Below, piece by piece: positions 60,000-64,000 of a stretch of DNA of 64,000 nt (its first letter is position 1; every line of letters begins with the position of its first letter). Position numbers and translations under genes: made by a program. The notes beneath the pieces were generated by a model. That model had not been told where the DNA came from. It ran no database searches and worked only from the letters and a program-made list of their open reading frames with translations. The stretch is taken from contig NZ_QAJN01000018.1 in NCBI RefSeq assembly GCF_003852425.1, positions 131,736 through 195,735 of the forward strand. The letters run 5' to 3'. The stretch is from Paucibacter sp. KBW04 (lineage in GTDB: Bacteria > Pseudomonadota > Gammaproteobacteria > Burkholderiales > Burkholderiaceae_C).

Positions 60000-61898
60000 A
60001 TGAAACCCACCGTGATTGCTCTGGCAGCCGCTTTGTCGCTGCTCACCGCCGCTGCCGCCCCGGCCCTGGCTGCCGCGTCGTCCCCCGCCAAGACGGAGGC
60101 CAATGCCGCTGCCGGCCAGGTCGTGTGGGACTTGGCCCCTCTGTACCCCAGCGATGCGGCCTGGGAGACCGAACGCCTGGCCATCTTGGCGGATCTGCCC
60201 AAGCTCAAGGCCTTGCAGGGCAAGCTGGGTGCCAATGCCGCCAGCCTGGCCGAGGGCCTGGATGCCATTTCTTCCGTGCGCCGCCGCCTGGGCCGCTTGA
60301 TCACTTATTCCAGCCTGAAGGCGGACGAGAACACCCAGATCACCGAGAACCAGGCGCGCAATCAGCAGGCCTACTCCGCTTACAACCAGTTCGGCGAGGC
60401 CGTGTCCTTCGTCAACGCCGAGGTGGCGGCGCTGGGCAGTGAGAAGGTGCAAGGCTTTGTGGCCGCCGAGCCGCGGCTGGCCAAACACAAGCAAGGCCTG
60501 ACGACGATTCTGCGTCTTGCCAAGCACACCCTCAGCCTGAAGGAAGAGGCCTTGATGGCCGGCGCCGCCGAGGCCCTGCAACAGCCGCAGAGCATTTACG
60601 GCCTGCTGACCAATGCCGACCTGCCCTGGCCCACCGTCAAGATCGGCGGCAAAAAGGTGACCCTGGATCAAGAGCAGTACGTGGCTTATCGCGCCGACCC
60701 GGACCCCAAGGTGCGGGAGCAGGTGTTCAAGGCCTTCTGGCCCGTCTACAAGGCCTATGAGCGCACGATCGGCGCTATCTACGCCGCCAATCTGCGCGGC
60801 ACCGTCTTCAACGCCCGTTCGCGTGGCTATGCCTCCAGCGTGGCCATGGCTCAGGCGGGTGACAACATCCCGAATGCCGTCTACACAACCCTGGTGCAGG
60901 AAGCCAATGCAGGCCTGCCCACCCTGCATCGCTACTTCAAGCTGCGCAGCCAGATGCTGGGCCTGAAGAGTGCCGGCTATCAAGACGTTTATGTGCCCCT
61001 GGCCAAGGCCACCCGCAAGTACAGCCTGGCCGAGGCCGAGCAGGTGACGCTGGCTTCTCTCAAGCCCCTGGGTCAGGACTACACGACAAAGCTGGCCGAG
61101 GCCTTCAAGGGCGGCTGGATGCACTCGGTGCCGCAGCGCGGCAAGCGTTCGGGCGCCTACATGAACCCCGCCGCCTACGACGTGCACCCCTATCTCTTGA
61201 TGAGCTTCAACGGCGAGTACAACAGCGTGTCCACCCTGGCGCATGAGTGGGGTCACGCCATGCACTCGGTGCTGTCCAACGCCGCCCAGCCTTTTGAGAC
61301 GGCCGACTACTCCACCTTCATCGCCGAGATTCCCTCCACGGCCAATGAGCTCTTCCTGGTCGACTATATGGTCGAGAAGGCCGCCACCCGCGAGGAGAAG
61401 ATCTTCGCCCTCAGCCAAGAGTTGGAGAACATCCGTGGCACCTTCTTCCGCCAGGCCATGTTTGCCGAGTTCGAGCTGAAGGCGCATGAGGCGGTGGAAA
61501 AAGGCGAGCCCGTCACCGGCGAGTCGCTGAGCAAGATCTATCTGGATCTGCTCAAGCGCTATCACGGTGACGCCCAGGGCGTGGTCAAGATCGACGACCT
61601 CTACGGCATCGAGTGGGCTTACATCCCTCACTTCTACAACGACTTCTACGTCTACCAGTACGCCACCTGCGTCAGCGCCGCGGCCTTCTTCGCCGAGGGC
61701 ATTGGCAAGGGCGATCTGGCCCTGCGCGACAAGTACTTCGCCATGCTCAAGGCCGGCAGCTCGGCCGACGCCTACCCCCTGACCCGCGCCGCGGGTCTGG
61801 ACCTAGCCTCGCCCGAGCCCTACCGCGCCCTGATGCGACGCATGAATCGCACCATGGACAAGCTCGAAGCTTTGAATTCTGAGAAGAGCGGCAAGTAA
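60000..61898 (+). CDS. Exported M3 family oligoendopeptidase (PepF-like)
   Basis: A 632-residue metallopeptidase with a Sec signal peptide (cleavage near AAAAPALAAA, about residue 25). The M3B zinc site is H415-EWG-H419 with the third ligand region ADYSTFIAEIPSTANELFL. Additional family marks are GKRSGAYMNPAAYDVHPYLLMSF before the zinc motif and NDFYVYQYATCVSAAAFFAEGI after it. Most PepF enzymes are cytoplasmic; this one should act in the periplasm on short peptides. ATG 60000 starts the signal peptide. A terminator follows. Confidence 0.9.
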   Translation: MKPTVIALAAALSLLTAAAAPALAAASSPAKTEANAAAGQVVWDLAPLYPSDAAWETERLAILADLPKLKALQGKLGANAASLAEGLDAISSVRRRLGRLITYSSLKADENTQITENQARNQQAYSAYNQFGEAVSFVNAEVAALGSEKVQGFVAAEPRLAKHKQGLTTILRLAKHTLSLKEEALMAGAAEALQQPQSIYGLLTNADLPWPTVKIGGKKVTLDQEQYVAYRADPDPKVREQVFKAFWPVYKAYERTIGAIYAANLRGTVFNARSRGYASSVAMAQAGDNIPNAVYTTLVQEANAGLPTLHRYFKLRSQMLGLKSAGYQDVYVPLAKATRKYSLAEAEQVTLASLKPLGQDYTTKLAEAFKGGWMHSVPQRGKRSGAYMNPAAYDVHPYLLMSFNGEYNSVSTLAHEWGHAMHSVLSNAAQPFETADYSTFIAEIPSTANELFLVDYMVEKAATREEKIFALSQELENIRGTFFRQAMFAEFELKAHEAVEKGEPVTGESLSKIYLDLLKRYHGDAQGVVKIDDLYGIEWAYIPHFYNDFYVYQYATCVSAAAFFAEGIGKGDLALRDKYFAMLKAGSSADAYPLTRAAGLDLASPEPYRALMRRMNRTMDKLEALNSEKSGK

Positions 61899-61923
61899 GC
61901 CCTTCTAGGTGCAGCATGACAAA

Positions 61924-61949
61924 GGGCCCGATCACTCGGGCCCATTTTT
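61924..61949. terminator. Terminator between the peptidase gene and gloA
   Basis: A perfect 8-bp stem (GGGCCCGA/TCGGGCCC) with a four-base loop and ATTTTT on the plus side; AAA on the other side is a weak tract for the convergent gloA. Confidence 0.85.
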
Positions 61950-61963
61950 CATCCGACGTAGGC

Positions 61964-62410
61964 TTACCAGCTACCGGTGTTTTGCATCGAGGCCCAAGGC
62001 TCGGCCGGTGCCAGGGCGGCGCCGTCTTGCAGCAACTCCACCGAGATGCCATCGGGCGAGCGCACAAAAGCCATGCGGCCATCGCGCGGCGGGCGCAGCA
62101 CGGTCACGCCATGATCGGCCAGGCGTTGGCAGGCGGCGTAGATATCGGGCACGGCAAAAGCCAGGTGGCCGAAGTTGCGGCCGCCGGTGTAGACCTCGGC
62201 TTGGCCATCGGCATCGGGCCAGTTGTAAGTCAGCTCCACCTGGGGCTGGTACGGGCCGCCCTCGTTGCCGGGCGCTGCCAGATAGACCAGGGTGAAGCGA
62301 CCACTGGGGTATTCATTGCGGCGCACTTCCACCAGACCCAGGGCATCGCGATAGAACTTCATGGAGGCGTCCAGGTCATGGACGCGAACCATGGTGTGTA
62401 GGTATTTCAT
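61964..62410 (-). CDS. gloA: Lactoylglutathione lyase (glyoxalase I)
   Basis: A 148-residue VOC-fold enzyme that converts the methylglyoxal-glutathione adduct to lactoylglutathione. The four metal ligands can be placed: His5 (YLHTMV), Glu59 (QVELTYN), His82 (FGHLAF) and Glu125 (SVELLQ), in the short Ni2+-type form of the E. coli enzyme. ATG 62410. Its C-terminus runs toward the shared terminator. Confidence 0.95.
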   Translation of the reverse strand: MKYLHTMVRVHDLDASMKFYRDALGLVEVRRNEYPSGRFTLVYLAAPGNEGGPYQPQVELTYNWPDADGQAEVYTGGRNFGHLAFAVPDIYAACQRLADHGVTVLRPPRDGRMAFVRSPDGISVELLQDGAALAPAEPWASMQNTGSW

Positions 62411-62586
62411 GGTGTTTCTTCAGCAGTGAGGACGGGTGTGGATTGTCGGCGCATCCGGGCTTGGCGTGCGGGTGAGCAGAAGGGGCCGCAATCGCTGCTG
62501 GCAAGGCCGTGGCCGACTGGAGGGCGGGGCAAATTGCTGGGGGGCAAATTAGCGGTAGTCCCAGAGCATGGAGCATGAAAGCATGC

Positions 62587-62685
62587 CTCGAGGCTATATT
62601 GCATGTACCGTATTCGCTCGCGCAACTGGTCCAAAATCCGGCTGGACTGCAGCGCAGGGGCGCTGGGTTTTGTGGAATTTTTAAT
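62587..62685 (-). pseudogene. Integron integrase intI, 5' remnant
   Basis: About 33 codons remain, containing ILDQLRERIRYMQYSLE, which matches the class 1 IntI start (VLDQLRERIRYLHYSL, recalled). The preceding IKNSTKPSAPALQSS aligns with IntI1 residues 1-15 from its start Met, but the first codon here is ATT. After YSLE the similarity stops abruptly, so over 300 codons are missing. The remainder up to gloA (62411-62586) has no recognisable integrase sequence. Confidence 0.8.
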
Positions 62686-62686
62686 A

Positions 62687-62702
62687 CTGTACGCACATAC
62701 AG
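62687..62702. promoter_or_regulatory. LexA (SOS) box at the intI promoter
   Basis: CTGT-N8-ACAG, a full-consensus 16-bp operator core, lies 1 nt upstream of the aligned intI start. LexA control of intI is known for class 1 and Vibrio integrons. With intI truncated it controls nothing obvious. Confidence 0.75.
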
Positions 62703-62753
62703 TTTTCAGCGCGCAACCAGCACGCAAGCCACTCTCAGGGGGACAGATGAACA

Positions 62754-62811
62754 ATGTATGGAGCAACGCCCAACTTCTAGAGCAGACTTTGCTCTGGACA
62801 TTACGTTGGGC
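62754..62811 (+). other. attI-like recombination site
   Basis: ATGTATGGAGCAACG (62754-62768) resembles the attI1 region near its direct repeats. GCCCAAC (62768-62774) and GTTGGGC (62805-62811) are inverse core sites around an imperfect hairpin. The first cassette gene starts 12 nt after the core G. A short attC cannot be excluded. Confidence 0.6.
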
Positions 62812-62816
62812 AGCAC

Positions 62817-63236
62817 ATGATTCCGCGATCCGCTAGTTCGTTCCTGCAAATCAGCGTTGCTGGCATTTGCGGAATGCTTCTTTCCGGATGTGCGACCGTT
62901 AACGTTGTGCAGCCGAGTCGGGCTGAGCTGCAAGCGAAGTTCGAAGCGCTTCTTGGTAGGCCGGGAACTGAAGTTGTGCGCGAGCTAGGTCTAGCCGGAA
63001 CCGAATGCGGGTATGTCGACGAGCCGCCAATGATTCTTCGAGGAATCGACTTTAGGTATCGCGGCGCTTCGATCACCCTCTATTTGGCAGAGGGAGAGCA
63101 GTACTATCGAGCGAACATTCTCGGCCGGCGGCCGCTTTGTGCTGACGTTCTGCGGTCGAAAGTAGGTGGAATTCAGCTCTGGGTGCAACCAATGATTGCG
63201 GTGGGAACGGCAGTGCCTTGGCAATGGCGGCCGTGA
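62817..63236 (+). CDS. Cassette-encoded lipoprotein, unknown
   Basis: A 139-residue protein with a lipoprotein signal peptide ending in the lipobox LLSGC (Cys about residue 25). The mature part starts ATVNVVQPSRAEL and has an SmpA-like opening helix (ELQAKFEALLGRPGTEVVRELG). The rest is a small beta-rich domain with three Cys. No function known. Codon use is less GC-biased than the neighbouring genes, as expected for a cassette. Confidence 0.7.
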   Translation: MIPRSASSFLQISVAGICGMLLSGCATVNVVQPSRAELQAKFEALLGRPGTEVVRELGLAGTECGYVDEPPMILRGIDFRYRGASITLYLAEGEQYYRANILGRRPLCADVLRSKVGGIQLWVQPMIAVGTAVPWQWRP

Positions 63237-63246
63237 ACGCAATGCT

Positions 63247-63316
63247 GCCCAACCAGTCGCTCGAGCCGACTCGCGTCGGCAAGCCGCCGCTCGCGGCTCA
63301 GCTTCAACGTTAGGGC
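63247..63316 (+). other. attC site of cassette 1
   Basis: A 70-bp imperfect palindrome with terminal cores GCCCAAC (63247-63253) and GTTAGGGC (63309-63316) and internal GC-rich arms (AGCCGAC..., GCGGCT...) as in integron attC sites. It lies between the lipoprotein stop and the next cassette start. Confidence 0.85.
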
Positions 63317-63318
63317 TC

Positions 63319-63861
63319 ATGGAAGACCAAACAGCCGCGCGTGATGATTCGGTGCTCGGATCTCGCATCCTGAAGGTGAACCATGCGGGCGAGCATGGTG
63401 CCATCTGCATCTATTCCGGGCAGATCATTGCCGCCCGACTCACCGCGCGAGACATGGTCATTGAGCTCGAAGAGTTCAAATCCCACGAGGTGCGGCATCG
63501 AGCCGTCTTCTGGGCCGAGCTTCAGCGTCGCGGGCGCCGGCGATGCCGAAGCTATTGGCTTTGTGCGTTGGGTGGTTTCGTTCTTGGTCTCGGCACTGGG
63601 CTCTTGGGCCGCAAGGCAATTGCTGCAACTACAGTTGCGGTCGAGCGGGTCGTCCTCCGCCATCTGGAGCAACAGTTGGAGCAACTACGAGGCAAAGACG
63701 AAGCTGCGGTCGCGGCCATCTCCTCGATCATCGAGGACGAGACGCAGCATCACGATCACTCGGCAGGGCATTTGCATGGAGGCAAGTTCTGGCCACAGGT
63801 ACTTTCACCGGTTGTCGCGGCATCTACGGAGGCGGTCATATGGGTTGGCATGCGGGCGTGA
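63319..63861 (+). CDS. COQ7-family di-iron hydroxylase, cassette-encoded
   Basis: A 180-residue protein of the demethoxyubiquinone hydroxylase (COQ7/UbiF-type 2) family. Di-iron ligand motifs are present in order: KVNHAGEHGAICIYSGQ, EFKSHEVRH, TTVAVERVV and EDETQHHD, typical ferritin-like four-helix ligands. A Trp/Gly-rich hydrophobic stretch (about 75-95) should sit on the membrane. In quinone synthesis such enzymes hydroxylate DMQ. ATG 63319 starts 3 nt after the attC core. Whether it duplicates a chromosomal coq7 or has another substrate is unknown. Confidence 0.85.
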   Translation: MEDQTAARDDSVLGSRILKVNHAGEHGAICIYSGQIIAARLTARDMVIELEEFKSHEVRHRAVFWAELQRRGRRRCRSYWLCALGGFVLGLGTGLLGRKAIAATTVAVERVVLRHLEQQLEQLRGKDEAAVAAISSIIEDETQHHDHSAGHLHGGKFWPQVLSPVVAASTEAVIWVGMRA

Positions 63862-63880
63862 GCCCTAACCAGTCTACAAG
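63862..63880 (+). other. Truncated attC at the end of the array
   Basis: GCCCTAACCAGTC matches the first half of the attC at 63247 (GCCCAACCAGTC) but no closing GTTAGGGC follows before the window end. The array is therefore cut here. Confidence 0.65.
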
Positions 63881-63916
63881 GACTTCCTACCGTTTCAAGA
63901 TCCAATAGCAAGACTT

Positions 63917-63935
63917 GACCCTTTGGGGTCTTTTT
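63917..63935 (+). terminator. Rho-independent terminator after the COQ7 cassette
   Basis: GACCC-TTTG-GGGTC followed by TTTTT. It lies outside the truncated attC and may belong to the sequence that replaced the rest of the array. Confidence 0.75.
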
Positions 63936-64000
63936 CATCTCTAGACCTGTGTTCTGAACAGCGGCAACGCACCGAGGAACAGACTGAACATCTACAAACG

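Larger units (their letters stand above)
62411..62816. other. 406-bp region between gloA and the first cassette gene
   Basis: It holds the intI remnant, LexA box and attI-like site described separately. The first 175 bp (62411-62586) contain no recognisable gene; a short direct repeat (GGGCAAATT twice, near 62527 and 62543) may mark the deletion scar. Confidence 0.6.
62587..63869. mobile_element. Degenerate chromosomal integron with two cassettes
   Basis: Order: intI remnant (minus), LexA box, attI-like site, cassette 1 (lipoprotein), attC, cassette 2 (COQ7-like), truncated attC. This is the standard integron layout, with the integrase body and the last attC half missing. Confidence 0.75.

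Overview
The window is GC-rich chromosomal DNA from a betaproteobacterium, most likely order Burkholderiales (Roseateles/Paucibacter-like). This placement is an inference from gene content: the rsmB-DUF4390-ntrY-ntrX order with an NtrX that lacks its AAA+ domain, the Lys/Ala-rich protein tails, and codon use. No species can be named from sequence alone.

Layout. 1-6.1 kb: housekeeping and signalling genes (end of birA, a SET-domain methyltransferase, topB, an orphan membrane histidine kinase). 6.2-12.3 kb: a small membrane protein, a long leader region, an MHS-type MFS transporter with a small membrane partner, and a secreted two-domain M16 peptidase. 12.3-17.3 kb: a tightly packed operon with an AEC carrier, a methyltransferase, an APH(3')-type aminoglycoside phosphotransferase, two GNAT acetyltransferases and a membrane protein. 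17.4-21.1 kb: two small conserved genes, an AraC/GyrI-like regulator and proA.

21.1-44.1 kb (minus strand): a 21-gene contractile injection system (CIS) of the extracellular/phage-tail-like type. It encodes sheath, inner tube, tail terminator (DUF4255), AAA+ ATPase, hub, spike, PAAR-like tip, gp25, two gp6-like baseplate proteins, a tail-protein-I-like protein, a 1,080-residue beta-helix protein, and several proteins without a recognised function. Most genes overlap by a few bases, which suggests one transcript. A divergent sigma-54 activator lies directly upstream (44.4-45.4 kb). A near-consensus -24/-12 promoter sits between the two, pointing into the CIS operon. This points to sigma-54-controlled, conditional production of the particle. 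There are no capsid, terminase, integrase or lysis genes, and no T6SS membrane-complex genes. No tape measure or conventional tail fibre is evident, and the hub proteins usually found as fusions are encoded as separate genes.

45.4-54.9 kb: a DUF4139 protein, queC-lemA, a BLUF photoreceptor, folE, then rsmB, DUF4390, ntrY and ntrX. 55.0-55.4 kb: tRNA-Phe, tRNA-Gly and tRNA-Thr. 55.4-62.4 kb: a DTW-domain tRNA-modifying enzyme, an RlmI-like methyltransferase, a secreted SNase-like nuclease with a 163-bp MITE-like inverted repeat upstream, a chemotaxis receptor, an exported M3 oligopeptidase and gloA.

62.6-63.9 kb: the remains of a chromosomal integron. It has about 33 codons of an intI integrase start (minus strand), a LexA box directly upstream, an attI-like site, two gene cassettes (a small lipoprotein and a COQ7-like di-iron hydroxylase), one good attC site, and a second attC cut off after its first half. 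The integrase body is gone, so the array should be immobile unless an integrase acts in trans.
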